From Streptomyces sp. NBC_01217 (GTDB taxonomy: Bacteria > Actinomycetota > Actinomycetes > Streptomycetales > Streptomycetaceae): a stretch of DNA of 64,000 nt. The stretch is from positions 744,001 to 808,000 of the forward strand of contig NZ_CP108538.1 of the NCBI RefSeq assembly GCF_035994185.1, written 5' to 3'. The position numbers were made by a program, and so were the translations under genes. This document shows positions 20,531 to 28,135 of this stretch, in pieces (the stretch's first letter is position 1; the number at the start of each line of letters is the position of its first letter). Under the pieces are notes generated by a model. The model was not told the origin of the DNA, made no database searches, and saw nothing but the letters and a program-made list of their open reading frames with translations.

Positions 20531-22978
20531 TCAGGTTCGGTCGATCGGCGTCGGACCCTCCTGGGGCTGCCGGGTTCCGGACGGGGCCGTTCGGTCCTCC
20601 TCCTCCAGGTTGAGTTCGGCGATCGCCACGTGCTGCTTGACCGCGGCGAAGCTGTCCGGTGCCACCGAGATCGAGTCGATGCCGGTCTTCACCAGGAATT
20701 CCGTGAAGGCGGGGTCGTCGCTGGGGCGCTGGCCGCAGAGGCCGACCGTGCGGCCGGCAAACTGGGCGCGCGGGACGAGGCTCCGGATGCTGCGCGTGAT
20801 CGCCGGGTCGGTCTCGTCGAAGACATCGGCAAGGGCTTCGGAGTCACGGTCGACGCCCAGCGTGAGCTGGGTCAGGTCATTGCTCCCGATGGAGAACCCG
20901 TCGAAGCGCTCGGCGAAGTCCTCGGCCAGGATGACGTTGGAGGGGATCTCCGCCATGACGTACACCTTGAGGCCTCGCTCGCCCCGGCGCAGTCCCTGCT
21001 CGGCCATGACGTCCAGTACCCGGTCGGCCTCTTCGAGGGTGCGGCAGAAGGGAATCATGACGATGACGTTCGTCAGGCCCATCTCGTCGCGAACCCGGCG
21101 CAGTGCCCGGCATTCCAGGGCGAATCCCTCGCGGTAGCCGTCGCTGTAGTAGCGGCTCGCGCCGCGCCAGCCGATCATGGGATTTGCCTCGACCGGTTCG
21201 AAGGGGCTGCCTCCGAGCAGTCGCGCGTACTCGTTGGTCTTGAAGTCGCTGGTCCGTACGACGACGGGGTCGGGCCAGCGGGATGCGGCGATGCGGGCCA
21301 CGCCGTAGGCCAGTCGGTCGACGAAGTACTGGCTGCGGTCGAGGTGGCCCTCGGTGAGCTGGTCGATGACGCAGCGGTCGTGCCGGCTCAGCCGCTCGGG
21401 GTGCAGCAGCGCCATGGGGTGGGCCTTCACCTGGTGGGCGACGATAAACTCCAGTCGCACAAGCCCTACGCCGTCGGCGGGCAGGCGCCACCAGCGGAAG
21501 GCGGCGGACGGGTCGGCGAGATTGAGCATCACCCGGGTCCGGGTGGCGGGGAGCCCGGCGAGATCCGTCTCGTGCTCCTCGTAGTCCAGCAGCCCCGCGT
21601 AGACCTGGCCGCGGGCGCCCTCGGCGCAGGAGACGGTCGTGTCCTGTCCGCTGTGCAGCACCTCGGTGGCCCGGCCGGTGCCGACGACGGCGGGGACGCC
21701 GAGTTCGCGGCTGACGATGGCGGCGTGCGAGGTCCGGCCGCCGTGGTCGGTGACGATCGCGGATGCGCGCTTCATGACCGGTTCCCAGTCCGGGTCGGTG
21801 ATGCCGGTGACGAGCACCCCTCCGGTCGGGAAGCGGTCGAGGTCCACCGGCGAGTCGAGGACGACGACCGGGCCCGAGCCGATGGCCTCGCCCACCGCGA
21901 TGCCCTCGACGATGCTCTGCCCCGGAGTGCCGGTCAGGCGGCAGCGGCGCAGCGTCGTCGTACGGCGGCGGGACTGCACGGTTTCGGGGCGGGCCTGGAC
22001 CACCGCCAGCTCTCCTGTCAGGCCGTCCTTGGCCCATTCCAGGTCCATGGGGCATCCGTAATGCTCCTCGACGGTCATCGCCCATTCGGCCAGCAGCCGG
22101 ACTTCCGCGTCTGTCAGGACACGTCGTGAGCGCTCCTCGCCGGTAGTGTCGACGGTCCGGGTGAGTCCGTGCTCCGCATAGACGGCTTTCTTCCGCTTGG
22201 CTCCGATCCGTACGTCGATCACGGGATCCGGTGCCCGGTCCTTCAGGCTCGGCTTGAAGACCGTGTGCTCGTCGGGGTCGACCCGGCCGCTGACGACGGT
22301 CTCGCCCAGTCCCCAGGCCGCGCTGACCACTATGACCTCGGGGAAGCCGCTCTCCGGGTCGAGGGTGAAGATCACGCCGGCGCCCGCGAGGTCCGAGCGG
22401 ACCATGATCTGGACGCCGACGGAGAGAGCGACCGAGAGGTGGTCGAAGCCCATCCGCTCCCGGTAGTCGATCGCGCGGTCGGTGAACAGCGAGGCATAGC
22501 AGCGGTGGCAGGACAGCAACAGCTGGGCAGGCCCGCGGACGTTGAGGTAGGTCTCCTGCTGGCCGGCGAAACTCGCCTCGGGCAGGTCCTCGGCGGTGGC
22601 GCTGCTTCGCACGGCGACCTCGGGATCGTCACGGCCCTGGTCGCGCGCGAGCTGCTCGTACGCGGCGACGAGCTCGCTGCGCAGCCCGGCCGGCAGCGGC
22701 TCGGCCAGGATCATCGACCGGATCGCCGCCCCCGCCTCGTCCAGTGCGGCCCCGTCGTGCAGGTGTCCGATCTGTGCTTCGATCCGCGCGCGCAGTCCGT
22801 GGCCGTCGAGCAGCTCCCCGTACGCGTCCGCCGTCGTCGCGAATCCGGGAGGCACCCGCACGCCCGCGGTTGCCAGATGTGCGGTCATCTCCCCCAGGGA
22901 GGCGTTCTTGCCACCCACCCGTCCGACATCCTGTCGGCCGAGCTCTGCGAACGGTACGACGTGTCGAGTGGTTGCCAT
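20531..22978 (-). CDS. ppsA: Phosphoenolpyruvate synthase (pyruvate, water dikinase)
   Basis: An 815-residue enzyme that makes PEP from pyruvate and ATP, giving AMP and phosphate. The ATP-grasp domain begins GRVGGKNASLGEM and includes AVRSSATAEDLP (about 122-133). The phosphohistidine domain has GGRTSHAA with catalytic His418. The C-terminal TIM barrel ends with SIGSNDLTQLTLGVDRDS. It is PpsA rather than pyruvate phosphate dikinase by domain lengths and the VRSSATAEDLP form. The ATG follows GCGGAGGACATC. In this setting it may support gluconeogenesis or adenylate rebalancing during dormancy. Confidence 0.92.
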   Translation of the reverse strand: MATTRHVVPFAELGRQDVGRVGGKNASLGEMTAHLATAGVRVPPGFATTADAYGELLDGHGLRARIEAQIGHLHDGAALDEAGAAIRSMILAEPLPAGLRSELVAAYEQLARDQGRDDPEVAVRSSATAEDLPEASFAGQQETYLNVRGPAQLLLSCHRCYASLFTDRAIDYRERMGFDHLSVALSVGVQIMVRSDLAGAGVIFTLDPESGFPEVIVVSAAWGLGETVVSGRVDPDEHTVFKPSLKDRAPDPVIDVRIGAKRKKAVYAEHGLTRTVDTTGEERSRRVLTDAEVRLLAEWAMTVEEHYGCPMDLEWAKDGLTGELAVVQARPETVQSRRRTTTLRRCRLTGTPGQSIVEGIAVGEAIGSGPVVVLDSPVDLDRFPTGGVLVTGITDPDWEPVMKRASAIVTDHGGRTSHAAIVSRELGVPAVVGTGRATEVLHSGQDTTVSCAEGARGQVYAGLLDYEEHETDLAGLPATRTRVMLNLADPSAAFRWWRLPADGVGLVRLEFIVAHQVKAHPMALLHPERLSRHDRCVIDQLTEGHLDRSQYFVDRLAYGVARIAASRWPDPVVVRTSDFKTNEYARLLGGSPFEPVEANPMIGWRGASRYYSDGYREGFALECRALRRVRDEMGLTNVIVMIPFCRTLEEADRVLDVMAEQGLRRGERGLKVYVMAEIPSNVILAEDFAERFDGFSIGSNDLTQLTLGVDRDSEALADVFDETDPAITRSIRSLVPRAQFAGRTVGLCGQRPSDDPAFTEFLVKTGIDSISVAPDSFAAVKQHVAIAELNLEEEDRTAPSGTRQPQEGPTPIDRT

Positions 22979-23013
22979 GATGTCCTCCGCCGTATGTGCG
23001 GTGTCCGCGGGCT

Positions 23014-23109
23014 TCAGTAGGGCATCGGCCGGCCGGAGGGGGTACGCAGATCCAGCTGCGGGGCCTTGCGCGGCCGGCTCGGCCGGATCCGGATCCGAAT
23101 GCGCTGCAT
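23014..23109 (-). CDS. Possible 31-residue arginine-rich small protein upstream of ppsA
   Basis: The ATG at 23109 has AAAGGG eight bases upstream. The product begins MQRIRIRIRPSRPRKAP and ends in RPMPY, very basic and proline-rich. It ends 35 bases before the ppsA start on the same strand. It could be a leader peptide or small nucleic-acid-binding protein; no family recognised. A 20-bp tandem repeat lies directly upstream. Confidence 0.35.
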   Translation of the reverse strand: MQRIRIRIRPSRPRKAPQLDLRTPSGRPMPY

Positions 23110-23123
23110 CGTTGTCACCCTTT

Positions 23124-23201
23124 CGGAGGCGGAGCCCCTTACGGGAGGCAGAGCCTTTTTACGGGGAGCGGAGCCTTCTTTCGCGAGGCGGAGCCCGGAA
23201 A
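23124..23201. repeat. Four imperfect 20-bp tandem repeats
   Basis: Units start at about 23124, 23142, 23162 and 23182. Each has the form CGGGAGGCGGAGCC followed by an A/T-rich end such as TTTTTA or TTCTTT. On the minus strand they read GGCTCCGCCTCCCGTAA, lying between the alcohol dehydrogenase stop (23222) and the short ORF before ppsA. They could be a leader, a protein-binding array or a terminator remnant. Confidence 0.7.
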
Positions 23202-23221
23202 AGCACGTCCATCGGTCACGT

Positions 23222-24295
23222 TCACGGCTGAGCCGGGACGGTGATCTCGTTGTGCTGCGGTCCCCCCAGCACCACCTTGAGCGCACCGGTTTCCCCGGCG
23301 CGGGAGAAGACGTCATAGGCCTCCTCCATCTGCCCCAGTTCGAAGCGGTGGGTGATCAGACGGGACGAAGGAAGCCGCCCGGCGGCCAGCATGCGCAGCA
23401 GCATGGGCGTGGAGCAGGTGTCGACCAGCCCCGTGGTGATGGTGATGTCCTTGGCCCACAGGTCTTCGAGGTGCAGCGTCACCGGCTTGCCATGGACACC
23501 GATGTTCGCGACGTGGCCCCCGGGCCGGACCATGCGCGTACACATCTCGAAGGTCTCGGGCACACCGACGGCCTCCATGACGACATCGGCGCCGAGCCCC
23601 TCGGTGAGGTCCTCGACGAGCCGTTCGGGTTCCTCGGCCGCGTTCACCGTCGCATCCGCGCCCAGGGAGCGCGCGGCGGCCAGCCGGGACTCGGCGAGGT
23701 CGACGGCGATGACACGTCCCGGGCTGTAGAGGGCCGTGCCGAGGACGGCGGCGAGCCCGATGGGGCCTGCGCCCACCACGACGACCGTGTCGCCGGGCCG
23801 TACGCCGCCGTTCAGGACGCCGACCTCGTAGGAGGTCGGGAAGATGTCGGCGAGCAGTACGCCGTCGTGGCTCTGGACGGAGGCCGGCAGGGAGTGCACG
23901 GACAGGTCGGCGAAGGGGACCCGTACGTATTCCGCCTGGGTGCCGTCGATGGTGTGGCCGAGCACCCAGCCGCCACCGCCACGGCACTGGCCGTAGCGGC
24001 CCTCACGGCAGAAGCGGCACCGGCCGCACGCGGAAATGCACGAGATCAGGACACGGTCGCCGGGGCGGACCGTACGGACGTCGGCCCCGGTCTCGACCAC
24101 GGTGCCGACGGCTTCGTGCCCCAGCACCCGGCCGGGAGTCACCTCGGGCACGTCGCCCTTGACGATGTGCAGGTCGGTACCGCAGATGGTGACGACGTCG
24201 ACGCGCACGACGGCATCGGCGGCGTCCTTCACCTCGGGGTCCGCAACGTCCTGCCAAGCGGTCTGCCCCGGGCCCTGGAAAACGAGTGCCTTCAC
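23222..24295 (-). CDS. Zinc-dependent alcohol dehydrogenase
   Basis: A 357-residue medium-chain dehydrogenase. Catalytic zinc ligands Cys38 (TICGTD) and His60-Glu61 (GHE) and the four structural-zinc cysteines (C90, C93, C96, C104 in CGRCRFC...YGQC) are present. The Rossmann motif VVGAGPIGLAAV follows. It starts at a GTG (24295) behind AGAGGGGCGAC. An NAD(P)-linked role in alcohol/aldehyde redox under low oxygen is plausible from location. It diverges from a CBS-BON gene, with paired GGGCC dyads between. Confidence 0.92.
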   Translation of the reverse strand: MKALVFQGPGQTAWQDVADPEVKDAADAVVRVDVVTICGTDLHIVKGDVPEVTPGRVLGHEAVGTVVETGADVRTVRPGDRVLISCISACGRCRFCREGRYGQCRGGGGWVLGHTIDGTQAEYVRVPFADLSVHSLPASVQSHDGVLLADIFPTSYEVGVLNGGVRPGDTVVVVGAGPIGLAAVLGTALYSPGRVIAVDLAESRLAAARSLGADATVNAAEEPERLVEDLTEGLGADVVMEAVGVPETFEMCTRMVRPGGHVANIGVHGKPVTLHLEDLWAKDITITTGLVDTCSTPMLLRMLAAGRLPSSRLITHRFELGQMEEAYDVFSRAGETGALKVVLGGPQHNEITVPAQP

Positions 24296-24369
24296 GATGT
24301 CGCCCCTCTTCGTGCTGTCCGCTCCGGTGAGGTTCCCCCCAGGCTGCCCCGGCGCAGGCCCGTCGCGCA

Positions 24370-24405
24370 TGGGCCGGTCGGTCCCCGCCCGGACCTGTCG
24401 GGCCC
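24370..24405. promoter_or_regulatory. Pair of candidate DevR/OsdR dyads
   Basis: TGGGCCGGTCGGTCCC (24370-24385) and CGGACCTGTCGGGCCC (24390-24405) match the island motif, with centres exactly 20 bp apart. They lie between the divergent alcohol dehydrogenase and CBS-BON genes. A -10-like TGAAGA (24435-24440) is 38 bases after the second centre. Confidence 0.48.
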
Positions 24406-24534
24406 ATCCCGCCCGGGCTCCGGGGGTGTGACCGTGAAGACGGTTGCCCGCACCGAAGGAAGGCCCGGGGAAGCTGTGCTGGTCCGCTGACGGGGGCAGT
24501 CGGCCGCTCGCCCACACCCACCGAGGAACCTGCC

Positions 24535-25188
24535 ATGACCTCCGCCCGGTACACCGTCGACGACGTCATGACGAAGACCGTCGTCACCGTCACCCCCGAC
24601 ACGGAATTCAAGGAGATCGCTGCCGCCATGGAGCGGTGCAAGGTCAGCGCCGTGCCCGTCGTCGAAGGCGGGGGCCGCGTCGTCGGCGTCGTCTCCGAGG
24701 CCGACCTGCTGCCGAAGGAGGAGTTCCACGAGCGCGGGCCCGGCATGATCGAGGACATGCGCCGCCTGGACGACACCGCGAAGGCGGGCTCGGTCCGGGC
24801 CGAGGAGCTGATGACGAGTCCCGCCGTCACGGTGCGGCCCGACACGCTCCTGCCGCAGGCCGCCCGGCTCATGGCCGCTCTGCGCGTCAAACGCCTCCCG
24901 GTCGTCGACGCCGACGGCGGCCTCAAGGGCATCGTCAGCCGCGCCGATCTCCTCAAGGTCTTCCTGCGCTCCGACGACGAGCTCGCCGCCGAGATACGCC
25001 GCGAGGTCGTCAACCGGCTGTTCCCCGCCTCGCACCGGGACGTGAATGTCAGCGTCACCCGGGGAGTGGCCACCCTCACCGGCCGCGTACGCGACCCCGC
25101 TCTCGTTCCCGTCGCCGCCCGGCTGGCTCAGTCCGTGGAGGGTGTGGTCGGCGTGGACTGCCGGATCGAAGGCCCGGCACCCGCCTGA
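24535..25188 (+). CDS. CBS-CBS-BON domain protein
   Basis: A 217-residue paralogue: CBS1 about 9-61 (SAVPVVEGGGRVVGVVSEADLLPK), CBS2 about 92-144 (VKRLPVVDADGGLKGIVSRADLL), BON about 146-214. It is closest to the copy at 10320 in linker and signature residues. GAGGAACC lies before the ATG. It is followed 190 bases later by a usp gene with its own dyad-bearing promoter region. Confidence 0.9.
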   Translation: MTSARYTVDDVMTKTVVTVTPDTEFKEIAAAMERCKVSAVPVVEGGGRVVGVVSEADLLPKEEFHERGPGMIEDMRRLDDTAKAGSVRAEELMTSPAVTVRPDTLLPQAARLMAALRVKRLPVVDADGGLKGIVSRADLLKVFLRSDDELAAEIRREVVNRLFPASHRDVNVSVTRGVATLTGRVRDPALVPVAARLAQSVEGVVGVDCRIEGPAPA

Positions 25189-25238
25189 GCCCGGAAACGG
25201 ACGCACCGCCGGCGAGGACAGCCCGTCAGCGCCGCCGA

Positions 25239-25275
25239 GGAGCCCATCCGGTCCGGATGAGGGACGAACGGCCCC
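25239..25275. promoter_or_regulatory. Pair of degenerate DevR/OsdR-type dyads
   Basis: GGAGCCCATCCGGTCC (25239-25254) and AGGGACGAACGGCCCC (25260-25275) have centres 21 bp apart. The first shares GCCCATCCGG with the copy at 12845. A -10-like TGAATT (25305-25310) lies 38 bases after the second centre, the same spacing as at 24435. Confidence 0.4.
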
Positions 25276-25378
25276 TGCGTACGTGACAGCGGTCCGCGCC
25301 ATGCTGAATTCACCGGCCATTCCATTGCCGTATGCACCGAGGCAGGGGGCCGACCGAGCAGGAAAGGCGGTGGGAGCG

Positions 25379-26254
25379 ATGCAGTTCCCGGTGGTCGTCG
25401 GAGTGGACGGATCAATGGGCAGTCTGCGCGCCCTGGACTGGGCGGCGCAGGAGGCGGCGCGCTCACGGCTTCCTCTGCGCGTCGTCCACGCCTCGTTGTG
25501 GGAACGCTACGAGGGCATGCGTCCCACCTTCGACACCGAGCGTCCCGCCGAGCAGATCCTCGCCGAACATCTCGTCGCGTCCGCTCAGGAGCGCGCGCAC
25601 CGCCTGCATGCGGAGGTGAGCGTGGTCGCCGACATACAGCCCGAGGACCCGGTCAACGCACTGGTGCACGAGAGCCAGGAGGCGGCCCTCGTCGTCGTCG
25701 GATCCCGTGGCCGCGGCCGGATCGCTGGGATGCTCCTCGGGTCCGTCGGCCTCGCTCTCGCGGGCCGGTCCCGCTGCCCGGTGGTGGTGGTCCCGGCGAC
25801 CGTGCCGGACGTTCAGCCGAAGCCGGGCCGCGTCGTCGTCGGGATCGGCGACGCCCCGGGACCGTCGGCGGCCGCCCGATTCGCATTCGACCGGGCGGCA
25901 TCGCGCCACGGCGAACTGGTCGCCGTACGGGCCTGGCGCTGCCCCGTCCACGAAACCGCGGATCATCCGCTTCTCGCGGACTCCCCGGCCTCCGCACACC
26001 GTCAACGGGCCGAGGAGCACCTCGAAAACGTCCTGGCGGTACTGGAGCGGACCGGCGCCGAAGCCGCTGTCCAACGCTCGGTGGTGCAGGGACCTGTGCA
26101 CCAGATACTGATCGAGGCCGCCGTCGGCGCGGAACTCCTGGTCGTCGGCGCACACCGCGCGGGGGGACCCCGCGGGCTGCTCATAGGCCCGGTGAACCAC
26201 GCGGTGCTGCACTACGCCCCCTGTCCCGTGGCCGTGGTCCCGGACACCCGCTGA
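25379..26254 (+). CDS. Universal stress protein, two tandem Usp domains
   Basis: A 291-residue protein beginning MQFPVVVGVDGSMGS behind GGGAGCG. Domain 1 has a full nucleotide loop (GSRGRGRIAGMLLGS). Domain 2 is partly degenerate (GAHRAGGPRGLLIGP). It ends 7 bases from the convergent usp gene at 26262, so the two stress genes are tail to tail. Confidence 0.9.
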   Translation: MQFPVVVGVDGSMGSLRALDWAAQEAARSRLPLRVVHASLWERYEGMRPTFDTERPAEQILAEHLVASAQERAHRLHAEVSVVADIQPEDPVNALVHESQEAALVVVGSRGRGRIAGMLLGSVGLALAGRSRCPVVVVPATVPDVQPKPGRVVVGIGDAPGPSAAARFAFDRAASRHGELVAVRAWRCPVHETADHPLLADSPASAHRQRAEEHLENVLAVLERTGAEAAVQRSVVQGPVHQILIEAAVGAELLVVGAHRAGGPRGLLIGPVNHAVLHYAPCPVAVVPDTR

Positions 26255-26261
26255 GCGGGAC

Positions 26262-27143
26262 TCAGGCGTGAGGAACGAGGACGACCGGGCAGTGCGCATG
26301 GTGCAGGACGGCATGGGTCACACTGCCGAGCGGAGAGCCGACGGGGTGGGTACGCCGACGGGATCCGATGACGATCATGTCCACCTCGGCGGTCGCCGCC
26401 ACCAGCACCTCGGAGACGGATCCGGCACGGACGACGCGCTCGGTCACCGTGAGGTCCGGGAACTCCTTGCGCACGGGCTCGACGAGCCGGGCGGTCGCCG
26501 CCGTCTGATCTGCGGCAAGCCGGTCCGCATCCTCGAACATCGTCGCCATGCTGCCGACGTTCGCCAGGAAGACCCAGGCACTGAGCACCCGCAGTGCGCC
26601 GCCGTTGTGCTCGGCCAGCTGGGCGGCAAGGCGGAGTGTCTCCTGGTCACGCTCGTCCCGTGCGGCGGCCAGGACGACACCTGCCGGTTCGCGGTCGGCG
26701 CCGCCGGGGACGACGACAACGGGAACCGGGGAGCGCGCTGCCACCCCGAGCGAGACCGAACCGACCAGCAGGGACACGAATCCGCCGCGCCCACGGGAGC
26801 CCACGACGATCGTGGCATCGGGGTCGGCTTCGCCGAGCAGGCATTCAGTCGCCCCGTTCTCGCACAGGGTCGTCGTCACCCGGACGGCGGGAGCGAGCCG
26901 GCGTGCGAGTGCGGCAGCCTCTTCCAGCACGTCTTCCGCCAGGCCGTCGACCTCCTGGATGTCCTCCTGGGAAAGGTACGGACTTCCGTGGCTCGTCTCG
27001 GTGGCGTACACGATCCGCAGCGGCCGGCCGCTGGCGGCGGCCTCACCCGCCGCCCACCGCAGGGCCCGCGTCGCGTGATCGGAACCATCGGTGCCGACCA
27101 CGACCGGTCCCGTCGTGGTCACGCTCGATCCAGTGCCGCTCAT
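26262..27143 (-). CDS. Universal stress protein, two tandem Usp domains
   Basis: A 293-residue protein. After about 12 residues it has VVVGTDGSDHATRA. Domain 1 has an intact loop (GSRGRGGFVSLLVGS). The domain 2 loop (GSRRRTHPVGSPLGS) keeps both the first Gly and the final Gly-Ser and may also bind nucleotide, unlike most paralogues. The ATG at 27143 has AAGGAGGG just upstream. It diverges from the response regulator gene, sharing a 251-base region rich in GGGCC dyads. Confidence 0.9.
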   Translation of the reverse strand: MSGTGSSVTTTGPVVVGTDGSDHATRALRWAAGEAAASGRPLRIVYATETSHGSPYLSQEDIQEVDGLAEDVLEEAAALARRLAPAVRVTTTLCENGATECLLGEADPDATIVVGSRGRGGFVSLLVGSVSLGVAARSPVPVVVVPGGADREPAGVVLAAARDERDQETLRLAAQLAEHNGGALRVLSAWVFLANVGSMATMFEDADRLAADQTAATARLVEPVRKEFPDLTVTERVVRAGSVSEVLVAATAEVDMIVIGSRRRTHPVGSPLGSVTHAVLHHAHCPVVLVPHA

Positions 27144-27250
27144 GGTCCCTCCTTGAAGGCTGTGGTGCGTCGCAGGGGTTCGGGAAGGGGCGCGTGCCAC
27201 CATCCTGTACGCCCGCCCGGCCCGCGGCTTGGGCTGACCGGGCCGGGAGA

Positions 27251-27319
27251 CCGGGCCGGTCGGCCCGGACCGGGGCCCCTGCGGCCTGACCGGTCCGGGG
27301 CCGGGGGCCGTCCGGCCCT
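27251..27319. promoter_or_regulatory. Cluster of DevR/OsdR-type dyads at the regulator's own promoter
   Basis: CCGGGCCG-GT-CGGCCCGG (27251-27268) is a perfect 8+2+8 dyad. A weaker copy is centred 20 bp further on (27272-27287), and GGGGCCGTCCGGCCCT is at 27304-27319. They lie between the divergent usp gene and the DevR-like regulator, which suggests autoregulation. Confidence 0.5.
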
Positions 27320-27394
27320 GGGCGCCGCTTCTGCATGGACCCACGATGATGAGGGGATGGGGCCGCGCGACCCCTCGACGGCGAGGAGGGCACC

Positions 27395-28105
27395 ATGAGC
27401 GAGGAGACGGGGTTCTCGGAGAGGAACCCGATCCGCGTGTTCCTGCTCGACGACCACGAGGTGGTCAGGCGGGGGGTGCAGGATCTGCTCGACGCGGAAC
27501 CCGACATCCAGGTCGTCGGCGACGCCGGCACGGCCGATCACGCGCTGGCCCGTGGCCCGGCCCTCCGCCCCGACGTCGCGATTCTCGATGTGCGGCTGCC
27601 GGACGGCGACGGAATCACCGTCTGCCGTGAACTGCGCTCACGGATGCCGGACCTGGCCTGTCTGATGCTCACGTCCTTCGACGACGACGAAGCGCTGCTC
27701 GACGCCATCATGGCCGGTGCGGCAGGCTACGTACTCAAGGAGATCAAGGGTTCGGACCTCGTCGCCGCCGTCCGCGTACTGGCTGCCGGGCGCTCGACCC
27801 TCGACCCGGCGACCACGGCACGGCTGATGAACAGCTTGCGCGAGGAAGGATCCGGCACCGAACCCGAGGCTGACGACGCCCTGTCGGCGCTGTCCTCGCG
27901 GGAGAAGGACGTCCTCGCCCTGATCGGTGAAGGACTCACCAACAGCCAGATCGGCAAGCGCCTGTATCTGTCGGAGAAGACGGTCAAGAACCATATTTCG
28001 CGTCTGCTGGCCAAACTGGGGGTCGAGCGCCGCATCCAGGCGGCCGTGATCGCCGCGCACGCCACGGAGTCCTCCCCGCCCTGTGCCGGACGGCGCCAGA
28101 TGTGA
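27395..28105 (+). CDS. osdR: DevR/OsdR-like response regulator (NarL/FixJ type)
   Basis: A 236-residue regulator. The receiver domain (about 13-130) has acidic residues Asp19-Asp20, phosphoacceptor Asp65 in [12 protein letters not shown], and a switch Thr in MLTSFDDDE. The C-terminal LuxR-type HTH is about residues 165-225 ([22 protein letters not shown]...[16 protein letters not shown]). The stretch [19 protein letters not shown] and the [12 protein letters not shown] linker closely resemble mycobacterial DevR/DosR. The likely cognate kinase gene follows tail to tail. GAGGAGGG precedes the ATG, and dyads in the promoter imply self-control. The gene symbol rests on resemblance to S. coelicolor OsdR and is tentative. 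Confidence 0.88.
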   Translation: MSEETGFSERNPIRVFLLDDHEVVRRGVQDLLDAEPDIQVVGDAGTADHALARGPALRPDVAILDVRLPDGDGITVCRELRSRMPDLACLMLTSFDDDEALLDAIMAGAAGYVLKEIKGSDLVAAVRVLAAGRSTLDPATTARLMNSLREEGSGTEPEADDALSALSSREKDVLALIGEGLTNSQIGKRLYLSEKTVKNHISRLLAKLGVERRIQAAVIAAHATESSPPCAGRRQM

Positions 28106-28135
28106 CCGTACGGTCCTCGAAGCCCGCTGCGGCAA

